Notes under the pieces: model-generated
The model's database searches: none
Told to the model about the DNA's origin: nothing
Seen by the model: the letters and a program-made list of their open reading frames with translations, nothing else
Shown: piece after piece, positions 1 through 5,363 of the stretch
Layout: every line of letters begins with the position of its first letter
Position numbering within the stretch: the first letter of the stretch is position 1
Translations under genes and position numbers: made by a program
Source of the DNA: Spirochaetaceae bacterium
GTDB lineage: Bacteria; Spirochaetota; Spirochaetia; Treponematales; Breznakiellaceae
Assembly (NCBI GenBank): GCA_031257995.1
Contig: JAIRNN010000314.1
Coordinates: 1 to 5,463 of the forward strand
Direction: 5' to 3'
Length of the DNA stretch: 5,463 bases

Positions 1-1
1 C

Positions 2-115
2 ATAGAATCGTTTATTCAGACCGTACACAAACACCATGTGAACATAGGGGAAGAACTGGTCAAAGTATTTCAAGGCCCATATTTTTTCCCTTTTAACCTC
101 TCGGCGACTGAATAG
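2..115 (+). CDS. 3' end of an unrecognised gene (partial)
   Basis: A frame is open from the left window edge to a TAG at 113-115 and gives about 37 residues. It ends in an aromatic stretch, roughly GPYFFPFNLSATE. I do not recognise the family. The stop lies at the point where acetyltransferase similarity begins in another frame, so this may be the tail of a neighbouring gene or sequence joined to the acetyltransferase remnant by rearrangement. The fragment is short and has no diagnostic motif, so it could also be non-coding. Confidence 0.25.
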   Translation: MESFIQTVHKHHVNIGEELVKVFQGPYFFPFNLSATE

Positions 116-116
116 T

Positions 117-434
117 TACGGGCATCCAGTGCCGCCGGTGTTGCGGGAACATCATTATGTGTATAATCTGCCGGTGCGGATTGGGAGAAACGTCTGGATC
201 GGTTCCGGGGTTCAGATTCTGCCGGGGGTGACGATTGGCGATCATTCGGTCATCGGGGCGGGAAGCGTGGTGACCGGCGACATTCCCGAGAATGTGGTCG
301 CGCTGGGCGCTCCGTGCCGGGTTGTCCGCGAGATCGGCGAAAAAGACCGGAAGTACTATTATAAGAACAGGGGTGTGGGAGTGAGCCGTGGTAAACGTGG
401 TTCATCGGCATCTTGTCGGTGTCCACAGCGATGA
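117..434 (+). pseudogene. Truncated LacA/Maa-type hexapeptide O-acetyltransferase (C-terminal part)
   Basis: This family transfers acetyl groups from acetyl-CoA to sugar hydroxyls in the cytoplasm using a left-handed beta-helix. The visible part starts with the GHPV segment, whose His (codon 123-125) corresponds to the catalytic His of LacA/Maa enzymes. It continues with hexapeptide repeats (IGRNVWIG, GVQILPGVTIGDHSVIGAGSVV), the family-typical PENVVALGAPCRVVREIG and a KDRKYYYKNR tail. Family members are about 180-200 residues. Here only about the last 100 codons are present, and the codons before GHPV do not resemble the family and reach an in-frame TAG at 45-47. The in-frame GTG at 129 lies inside the conserved domain and is not a credible native start. 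The last 18 or so residues are Arg/Ser/Cys-rich and unlike the family, so the 3' end may also be altered. I read it as a remnant. The family is clear; the exact sugar substrate is unknown. Confidence 0.8.
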
Positions 435-507
435 ATGGGCGCGCATGTTCGGTAAAAACACTGCGGAAAGACAAAGACGCGCCAAAGATCAAAAAAAGTA
501 CCGTTAA
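388..507 (+). CDS. Small basic ORF, function unknown
   Basis: A 39-codon frame starts at GTG 388, six bases after a GGGAG Shine-Dalgarno-like stretch (377-381), and stops at TAA 505-507. It overlaps the end of the acetyltransferase remnant in another frame. The product has a mixed first half (VHRHLVGVHSDEWARMFG) and a strongly basic, helix-like tail (ERQRRAKDQKKYR). I do not recognise it. It may be a real small protein, the last piece of a disrupted gene, or chance. A second open frame (456-578) overlaps it and ends in a helix-like peptide, LYQILNFPEAGIDENRLLD, so the interval 435-580 may be gene debris. Confidence 0.25.
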   Translation: MVNVVHRHLVGVHSDEWARMFGKNTAERQRRAKDQKKYR

Positions 508-596
508 AACTATATCAAATCCTGAATTTCCCCGAAGCCGGGATTGATGAGAACCGGCTACTGGATATTTTGAAATAGTTTCGATATTATAAGTGT

Positions 597-1439
597 ATGG
601 TGAACAAAGCGCTTAAAAAGACTGTGCCAGCCTCTCTTTTGTTTTTTCTGTTTGCGAATGTTTGCGTCGCCGCTGACGGGTTGCAGACGGAACGTGCCAA
701 AAAATTCGCGGAGGAAATCCAGCAGTCTCTTCCCTTCACCGCACTGACGACACTCGCTTGGTCCGACTCCTATATCGGACAGCTCATAAGCCGGAGACCT
801 CATTTTGGGGCGGGTATCTCCTATGGTATGAGCACGGCCGCGTTTCCCGCCGTCAGAGAAATGCTTGATGGTGTCGACGGTTATCTGAATACGGACGGGG
901 TTTTCATGCCGCCGCTGTATGTACACGCCCGAATTGGAGGTTTTTTCGTCCCTTTTGATATAGGCTTTGTTGCGAGCATTCCGATATACGCAAGGCCGGC
1001 AGACGAAGTTACATCGAAACAGCAAACCTTTGGCAGCGATATTCGTTTCGCGCTGGTCCGTGACGGCACGAAACTGCCCGGCGTTTCGCTGGGTATTGCC
1101 TATGTCCAGACTGAAGGCAGTCTTTCCGCTTTCGGCAAAGATACTGACGTGTACTGGGAGGGAGGCGCCGTTGAACTCAAGGCGCAGATTTCAAAGACAT
1201 TCCAGACCATTACGCCTTATTTTGGCGTGGGCGGCAGCTATACATGGACCCAAGCCGGGTACGAAGCGGACAGGAGCCCGCAGGACATGGATCCCGAAAA
1301 TTTCGCAAACGGAATGCTTTTTCGTATTTTTGGAGGCGCGTCCATAAAACTGTGGGTATTACGATTGGATCTGAGCATAAATGTAAGCATTCCAGATGCC
1401 GCCTATGGTGTAGTGACGGGGCTACGATTTCAGTTGTGA
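597..1439 (+). CDS. Putative outer-membrane beta-barrel protein, paralogue 1
   Basis: The product has 280 residues. Residues 1-26 are a signal peptide: basic MVNKALKKT, a hydrophobic core rich in Leu and Phe, and a cleavage site near VCVAA/D. The rest alternates polar and hydrophobic residues with many Gly and aromatic positions, as in transmembrane beta-strands. It ends in a strand-like LDLSINV...VVTGLRFQL tail, consistent with an outer-membrane barrel although the last residue is Leu rather than Phe. Shared blocks with the downstream gene are KFA-x-LPF (37-47), YxGQLI (59-64), HFGxG (69-73), RxGGF-PFDIG (112-123), GxDIxxAL (147-153) and GVSLGxAY (162-169), so the two are paralogues. No lipobox is visible around Cys23. 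No Shine-Dalgarno precedes ATG 597; a -10-like TATTAT (585-590) lies six bases upstream, so either the message is leaderless or the RBS is atypical. Function unknown; a porin or surface structural role is only a guess. Confidence 0.75.
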   Translation: MVNKALKKTVPASLLFFLFANVCVAADGLQTERAKKFAEEIQQSLPFTALTTLAWSDSYIGQLISRRPHFGAGISYGMSTAAFPAVREMLDGVDGYLNTDGVFMPPLYVHARIGGFFVPFDIGFVASIPIYARPADEVTSKQQTFGSDIRFALVRDGTKLPGVSLGIAYVQTEGSLSAFGKDTDVYWEGGAVELKAQISKTFQTITPYFGVGGSYTWTQAGYEADRSPQDMDPENFANGMLFRIFGGASIKLWVLRLDLSINVSIPDAAYGVVTGLRFQL

Positions 1440-1712
1440 TGGTTTTTTTGCAGAGATGCTAGAGATGTTATAAAAACATGCCGATAGTTTAGTCAAGGAG
1501 AGTTTTACGAGAAAAAATGTCTGCGAACGACACGAATTTGACGCTTGGTTTTGTGACTGTTTCGTAAAAACGAGCGTTCATTTATTGATGGAGGGCTTGG
1601 CAGTGAGCCGAGAGCTGTTTTATAGAACAAGGGCGAATATAGCCAGTTTTTAAGACGGTTTTATGCCGATCTTGTTTAGCTCTTGCTGAAGTTGATAGTA
1701 TGGGAAAGAACA
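1440..1712. other. Intergenic gap between the two paralogues, possible gene remnant
   Basis: This gap has no convincing gene and no clear intrinsic terminator. A T-run at 1443-1449 has no hairpin before it. A weak 5-bp hairpin lies at 1465-1479. An excellent Shine-Dalgarno AAGGAG (1495-1500) is followed by ACG (1507-1509) and a frame open to TAA 1651-1653, but there is no standard start codon at the right distance. The word ATGCCGAT occurs at 1478-1485 and 1663-1670, each followed within ten bases by TTTAG. This may be decayed coding sequence or a regulatory leader for the second paralogue. Confidence 0.4.
1702..1708 (+). promoter_or_regulatory. Shine-Dalgarno that decides the TTG 1713 start
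   Basis: GGGAAAG lies four bases before TTG 1713. The alternative in-frame TTG at 1683 has no purine-rich stretch at a suitable distance and would add ten residues (LLKLIVWERT) ahead of an otherwise normal signal peptide. Confidence 0.5.
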
Positions 1713-2606
1713 TTGCATAAAAAGATAGTTATTATTATTTGTCATCTTTTTTTCCTCGATCCTCTTTTTCCCCAAACGGTATCGTTTGATGAGCAGGTTC
1801 AAAAATTTGCTGATGCGGTGAACCCAACCCTTCCTTTTGCAGCGAACATGGGACTCAACTGGTCTACCCCTTATGTAGGCCAGCTTATTGGATATCCTAT
1901 GCACTTCGGGATAGGCGTTTTTTTGGGAAGCGCGTTCATGAGCAACAACGAGCCGGCGGCTTTGGGCGAGACGATGGGTATATCCATAGAAGAGTCCATG
2001 ATAAAAGGCAAGCAATGGTTTCCCAACTATGTAGTAGCCGTCCGGGTGGGCGGGTTTGCCGGCCTACCATTTGACATCGGAGCCAAATTTGGATTGGTGC
2101 CGGATACAGCCCTATGGGGCTCGCTTGATTACAATAGCTGGATCATTGGTGTCGACATTCATTATGCCCTCTATGTTCCGAAGGGGAACGGCCCGGTTAT
2201 TGCGGTCAGCCTCGGATATGACCGATTGGAGGGCGGCGTGACCGGAACGGTAACCACTGTTCCAGGCGGTACTCAGGATGTTACTACCGATATGCCCGCG
2301 CATATTGTTTGGGAATCAAATACGGTCAAGGCACAGGCGATTATCTCGCAGCAGTTGCTGGCAACCGGCCTTAGCTTTTTCGGCAGCATCGACTTGGGGT
2401 TTGGTATGAACAAGGCGGGTGTCAAATTCGGCCATAATCTGGACAGTCCGGTATACAAAAATATGAAAGATGTTTCCACCCTGCTACTCTCCGGTTCCGT
2501 TGGGGTGGGTTATGAAATTGGTGTTTTTCGTATCGACGCGAGTTTTATGTGGAACTTCATCAATTTCGAATCAGGAATCAACTTCGGCATCCGGTATCAG
2601 CGTTAA
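1713..2606 (+). CDS. Putative outer-membrane beta-barrel protein, paralogue 2
   Basis: From TTG 1713 the product has 297 residues. The N-terminus is a signal peptide: HKK, then the hydrophobic IVIIICHLFFL run, with a likely cleavage near LFPQ/T. The mature part has the blocks of the upstream gene: KFA-x-LPF (31-42), YVGQLI (54-59), HFGIG (64-68), RVGGF-x-PFDIG (111-123), GVDIHYAL and VSLGYDRLEGG. It is Gly- and aromatic-rich with strand-like alternation and finishes in FRIDASFMW...INFGIRYQR. These are features of an exported barrel protein, although the terminal Arg is unusual for a BAM-recognised last strand. It has more insertions than paralogue 1 (around 76-102 and the Thr/Gly-rich stretch near 185-200), placed where surface loops would be expected. 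Its TAA overlaps the ATG of the next gene. No function can be assigned; it probably arose by tandem duplication followed by strong divergence. Confidence 0.72.
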   Translation: MHKKIVIIICHLFFLDPLFPQTVSFDEQVQKFADAVNPTLPFAANMGLNWSTPYVGQLIGYPMHFGIGVFLGSAFMSNNEPAALGETMGISIEESMIKGKQWFPNYVVAVRVGGFAGLPFDIGAKFGLVPDTALWGSLDYNSWIIGVDIHYALYVPKGNGPVIAVSLGYDRLEGGVTGTVTTVPGGTQDVTTDMPAHIVWESNTVKAQAIISQQLLATGLSFFGSIDLGFGMNKAGVKFGHNLDSPVYKNMKDVSTLLLSGSVGVGYEIGVFRIDASFMWNFINFESGINFGIRYQR

Positions 2607-3481
2607 TGATCGAATTTAGCACGATAGGTTCTCTTTTTCGACTGGCCGCCGATAAGAATCTTTCTTCCCCTTTTTTTGAAACGGCCCGTCTGATAAACAG
2701 GAACTTTTTTCATCTCCAGCACCGCGCAGTGCGGCAGCCCGGCCTCGTTCCTATTGCCAACGTAGACCATTCCTTGGATGATGCCATCCCTTTTCAGCCC
2801 GGATGGGCCATGATTTACCATGATTTTTCGGCATTCTGGGTGCGGACGGCCGCCGCTCTTGCCCGCTCGGTGTCGCCTCTCGCGGCAGGTGATTTTATCG
2901 ATTCGGTGGGGGCGCTGTATGTGGCGGCTGCGGAGGTTTACTCCCGGCATCTGTCAACCACCACCCGTCCCCGCTATTTCGGCAACATCGGCTGTATCGT
3001 CATTCAACTTTTCGACCCCCATCTTCTCTGTGTGCCCAGCCTGCACGTCATGGTGTGCGTTCATACTTGGATAAAGGCGCGGTATCTTTTGGAAAAACAC
3101 GGCATAGCAGAAACCGAAAAAGCCTATATTGAGAAACTCTTTCGCCGAGCCGTTCTCATCACCGAGTCGATCCTCTATATGAAACAGCACAGCGTCAACT
3201 GCATTCCGGCCGCCCTGTACGCGATGAACTGCTTCGAGCCCGCGCTTTTTACCCGGAGGGACATCTCGGCCTTTGCCCAAGCCTTGTTTATGAGCAAGGA
3301 AAACGCCGAAATCCCTCAAAAAATGCGGGATAATATCCGCCTTTACGTCAAAACCGTCTATGCCGCTTTTATGCGGGAACGGGAACAACTGCTTGCCGCC
3401 GAAAACGACGATTGGACCGCCCCACTTATCACCTTTTTGAAAAATTATCAGCCTCCGTCTCCCACGACTTCCCCCACCTGA
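2606..3481 (+). CDS. Protein with degenerate PAP2-phosphatase signature
   Basis: The product has 291 residues. ATG 2606 overlaps the previous TAA (TAATG) and has no Shine-Dalgarno, so translation is probably coupled to the barrel gene. An in-frame ATG at 2549 lies inside that gene and is unlikely. Three segments match the spacing of the PAP2 acid-phosphatase signature: R114-x6-R121-P122 (KX6RP, Lys replaced by Arg), P144-S-L-H147 (PSGH, Gly to Leu) and S188-x-x5-H195-x3-C199 (SRX5HX3D, Arg to Ile and Asp to Cys). Both His residues are kept. PAP2 enzymes remove phosphate from lipid phosphates or similar substrates, usually with six membrane helices. Here only 126-155 is moderately hydrophobic, and no clear membrane segment or signal peptide is seen. 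It may be a divergent soluble or peripheral member, a different activity on the same fold, or unrelated with a chance signature. The C-terminus (from about 220) is helical and charged, ending in a Pro/Thr tail. Confidence 0.5.
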   Translation: MIEFSTIGSLFRLAADKNLSSPFFETARLINRNFFHLQHRAVRQPGLVPIANVDHSLDDAIPFQPGWAMIYHDFSAFWVRTAAALARSVSPLAAGDFIDSVGALYVAAAEVYSRHLSTTTRPRYFGNIGCIVIQLFDPHLLCVPSLHVMVCVHTWIKARYLLEKHGIAETEKAYIEKLFRRAVLITESILYMKQHSVNCIPAALYAMNCFEPALFTRRDISAFAQALFMSKENAEIPQKMRDNIRLYVKTVYAAFMREREQLLAAENDDWTAPLITFLKNYQPPSPTTSPT

Positions 3482-3488
3482 TTGTTAT

Positions 3489-3521
3489 CCATTTTCAATT
3501 TTCCACTTCCCATTTTCAATT
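3489..3521. repeat. TTTTCAATT direct repeats
   Basis: The 12-mer CCATTTTCAATT occurs at 3489-3500 and again at 3510-3521, with the related TTTTCCACTTCC between them. This type of low-complexity intergenic repeat is commonly scattered through genomes. It sits just after the PAP2-like gene and has no hairpin or T-tract of terminator type. Confidence 0.6.
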
Positions 3522-3539
3522 CCTCTGAGGGGCAACCGC

Positions 3540-3570
3540 TTGATTATTTCTCAAAACATGATACTATATT
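3540..3570 (+). promoter_or_regulatory. Possible promoter of the methyltransferase gene
   Basis: A -35-like TTGATT (3540-3545) and a -10-like TATATT (3565-3570) are separated by 19 bases; TACTAT at 3562-3567 gives 16. The ATG follows within 3-6 bases and there is no Shine-Dalgarno, so if this is used the message would start at or next to the ATG (leaderless). The match is loose in an AT-rich gap. Confidence 0.25.
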
Positions 3571-3573
3571 CTT

Positions 3574-5028
3574 ATGAATAAGTTGTTTTACGGCGATAAT
3601 TTGAGCGTTATGCGGAGAATGCCCGCCGAAAGTGTGGATTTAATATATCTTGACCCCCCTTTCAACAGCAACAGGAGTTACAATCTTCTCTACAAGAATA
3701 CGACCGGACTGCCTATCCCCGAACAAATAGAGGCGTTTTGCGATACGTGGGAACTTGACTACGAAAAATCCGCAATAGCCCATGACATACCGGGCATTAT
3801 GCAGAAATACGGTATTCAAAACGATGTTGTTCAATTCTGGTATTACTTGGTAACGGCGCTAAAAAGTACCAACCCGCGACTTTTGGCGTATCTGGTTTAT
3901 ATGACAATCAGGCTGATAGAAATGCATCGTATTCTGAAACCGGCCGGGTCTCTTTATTTGCACTGCGATCCCACGGCGAGCCATTATCTCAAAATAGTGA
4001 TGGACAGTGTTTTCGGGCAAAATCAAATAAGAAATGAAATTATTTGGCATTACAAGCGTTATACCGCAAAAAGCGGGCAGTTTCAGAAATTGCATGACGT
4101 GCTGTTTTGGTATTCAAAAACGAATGACTATACGTTTAATGATATGCGGGAAGACTATGGCGCAAAATCAGGAATAAACGACAGTCATTACAAACAGGAT
4201 GAAAACGGGAAATGGTTTCGCTGGCAAAAGCGCAAAGGGGCGGATCCGTATAAAGTTTATTTATCGGAAGGCAGACGAATGGGGGATGTCTGGGAAATAC
4301 CGTTTATTAACGCTTCGTCCAAAGAACGTTTGGGCTATCCCACACAAAAACCACTGGCTTTATTGGAAAGGATAATTAAAGCGTCGTCGAAAGAAAACGA
4401 TGTGGTTTTCGACCCGTTCTGCGGGTGCGGCACGACGGTTGAGGCGGCAATAAAGAATCACCGGCAGTGGATAGGCTGCGACATTGCGATACATTCAATA
4501 AAGCTGATTCAGGATACCAGAATAAAAAAATACGGTTTTGTCGAGAATGTTGAATATACTATTGAAGGCATTCCGCAGTCAATCGAACAGGCGCGGTATC
4601 TCTTTGAACAGGACCCGTTTCAATTTCAGTATTGGGCCGTTGAAAAGACGGGTGGTTTTTGTTCCAATAAGAAGACCGCCGACAAGGGCATTGACGGAAG
4701 GATATATTTTGAGACCGGCAATGTTTTGTCCAGTATGGTATTGTCGGTAAAAGGCGGAAACATTAAACCTGGCGATATACGGGAGTTACGGGGTGTCCTT
4801 GAACGTGAAAAAGGAACGGAGATGGCCGGGTTTATCTGCTTGAAAAAGCCGACAAAGGCGATGGAACAGGAAGCTGACGCGGCGGGTTTTTATGAATATC
4901 ACGGGGTAAAATACCCGCGCATACAAATACTGACCATCGAGGATATCTTTAACGGAAAAAACTGGTGCTGCCCTTCGGTTGTAAAGACGGTCCGCAAAGA
5001 GCGGGGAGAGACCTTTTTGGCGTTATGA
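3574..5028 (+). CDS. Beta-class DNA methyltransferase fused to a PD-(D/E)XK nuclease domain
   Basis: A 484-residue protein of the N6-adenine/N4-cytosine methyltransferase family. The catalytic motif IV LDPPF (26-30) comes first. A central variable region (about 155-250) is the likely target-recognition domain. Then come GYPTQKP (254-260), the AdoMet-binding FDPFCGCGTT (279-288) and WIGCDI (299-304). This IV-TRD-I order defines the beta class. Beta-class enzymes of this type are often about 300 residues, and here about 150 extra residues follow. They contain ADKGIDGRIYF (Asp374) and LSVKGG (Lys393), then IRELRGVLEREKG, CLKKPTKAM and YPRIQILTIEDIFNG, a pattern seen at the C-terminus of many such methyltransferases and resembling Mrr-like PD-(D/E)XK nucleases. 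I infer a single-chain restriction-modification enzyme acting on DNA in the cytoplasm, but the domain could serve binding instead. No separate endonuclease or specificity gene is next to it. By eye it is more AT-rich than its neighbours, suggesting transfer. Confidence 0.88.
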   Translation: MNKLFYGDNLSVMRRMPAESVDLIYLDPPFNSNRSYNLLYKNTTGLPIPEQIEAFCDTWELDYEKSAIAHDIPGIMQKYGIQNDVVQFWYYLVTALKSTNPRLLAYLVYMTIRLIEMHRILKPAGSLYLHCDPTASHYLKIVMDSVFGQNQIRNEIIWHYKRYTAKSGQFQKLHDVLFWYSKTNDYTFNDMREDYGAKSGINDSHYKQDENGKWFRWQKRKGADPYKVYLSEGRRMGDVWEIPFINASSKERLGYPTQKPLALLERIIKASSKENDVVFDPFCGCGTTVEAAIKNHRQWIGCDIAIHSIKLIQDTRIKKYGFVENVEYTIEGIPQSIEQARYLFEQDPFQFQYWAVEKTGGFCSNKKTADKGIDGRIYFETGNVLSSMVLSVKGGNIKPGDIRELRGVLEREKGTEMAGFICLKKPTKAMEQEADAAGFYEYHGVKYPRIQILTIEDIFNGKNWCCPSVVKTVRKERGETFLAL

Positions 5029-5047
5029 CCCTACCGGCGTAGGATCA
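5026..5047 (+). terminator. Hairpin over the methyltransferase stop codon
   Basis: CCTAC (5030-5034), loop CGGC and GTAGG (5039-5043) form a perfect 5-bp stem. Past one C.A mismatch it extends by TGA (5026-5028, the stop codon) pairing with TCA (5045-5047). No T-run follows, so it is not a classical intrinsic terminator. It may slow 3' degradation, act in factor-dependent termination, or be an intergenic palindrome. Confidence 0.35.
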
Positions 5048-5132
5048 ATCACGTCAACCACAGACGGCAGGAACCACATTTAGCCGCAGATGAACGCTGA
5101 ATCACGGGGGCGATCACGTTCAACCACAGATA
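5048..5132. repeat. CCACAGA/CGCAGATGAACGC-type interspersed repeat cluster
   Basis: ATCACGTCAACCACAGA (5048-5064) recurs with one inserted T at 5113-5130. Between the copies are AACCACA (5072-5078) and GCCGCAGATGAACGCTGA (5083-5100). These short variants are of the ACCACAGAT/CGCAGATGAACGC kind found scattered in many bacterial intergenic regions. There are no equal-length spacers, so it is not CRISPR. The last copy is interrupted at about 5133, where the IS110 element seems to begin. Confidence 0.65.
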
Positions 5133-5134
5133 CT
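5126..5134 (+). other. Predicted IS110 target/left-end junction with CT core
   Basis: ACAGATA followed by CT. In the studied IS621 system, recombination occurs at a CT core shared by target and donor. The same bases CAGATACT occur in a predicted RNA loop at 5247-5254, and the shared word ends exactly at the CT. This placement is an inference; comparison with an empty site would decide it. Confidence 0.4.
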
Positions 5135-5167
5135 TTATGCTATTTTGTAAAAGGGGTAACTTGTGTC

Positions 5168-5349
5168 CGACGGGATACAGGGCTGGTGCCGGTTGTCGCG
5201 TTCAGTGAGGGAACGGTCAGGGGGAGCCCTCCGGCAGACCCCGCCGCAGATACTAATCGCAACGGCGGCCGAAGAAAAAACCGAGGGGCGGCGTTTCGGC
5301 GCCGCTGCTCCGGACAGGATCTTGGCTTGCCCCGGGCAAAGACCCCTGT
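5168..5349 (+). ncRNA. Candidate IS110 bridge RNA
   Basis: About 180 bases upstream of the transposase can fold into consecutive stem-loops. SL1: CGACGG (5168-5173) with TTGTCG (5193-5198), with GGC/GCC inside. SL2: CCGCCG (5241-5246) with CGGCGG (5263-5268), 16-base loop. SL3: GCGGCG (5288-5293) with CGCCGC (5300-5305), extended outward by GAG/CTC. SL4: ACAGG (5314-5318) with CCTGT (5345-5349), enclosing TTGCC (5327-5331) with GGCAA (5335-5339) and leaving internal loops. In the IS110 group the bridge RNA comes from this non-coding left end and carries target and donor guide loops. SL2 would be the target loop and SL4 the donor loop. The 5' side of the SL2 loop equals the left flank of the insertion. 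The promoter is expected to form when the two element ends join in the circular form; a -10-like TATGCT sits at 5136-5141. Position and size fit the known RNA; folds were drawn by eye. Confidence 0.5.
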
Positions 5350-5363
5350 TTCTCCAGTTTTAT

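Noticed and set aside
645..680. Lipoprotein signal (Cys23) in the first barrel protein
   Set aside because: The residues before Cys (ANV) do not form a lipobox, and a signal peptidase I site (VAA/D) follows at once.
558..1025. Minus-strand open frame of 155 codons across the first barrel gene
   Set aside because: It lies opposite a gene with signal peptide and paralogue support, and its translation is Arg/Cys-rich without recognisable motif.
1465..1479. Terminator after the first barrel gene
   Set aside because: The 5-bp stem is AT-rich and has no T-run after it.
1683..1712. TTG 1683 as start of the second barrel gene
   Set aside because: It has no Shine-Dalgarno, while TTG 1713 has GGGAAAG at a fitting distance and starts directly with a signal-peptide n-region.
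2549..2605. Upstream in-frame ATG for the PAP2-like gene
   Set aside because: It would add 19 residues overlapping the end of the barrel gene; ATG 2606 in a TAATG overlap is more typical.
2954..3388. Minus-strand open frame inside the PAP2-like gene
   Set aside because: It is an antisense shadow; the plus strand has a coupled start and ordered motifs.
5048..5130. CRISPR-like repeats
   Set aside because: The copies differ in length and order and there are no uniform spacers or leader.
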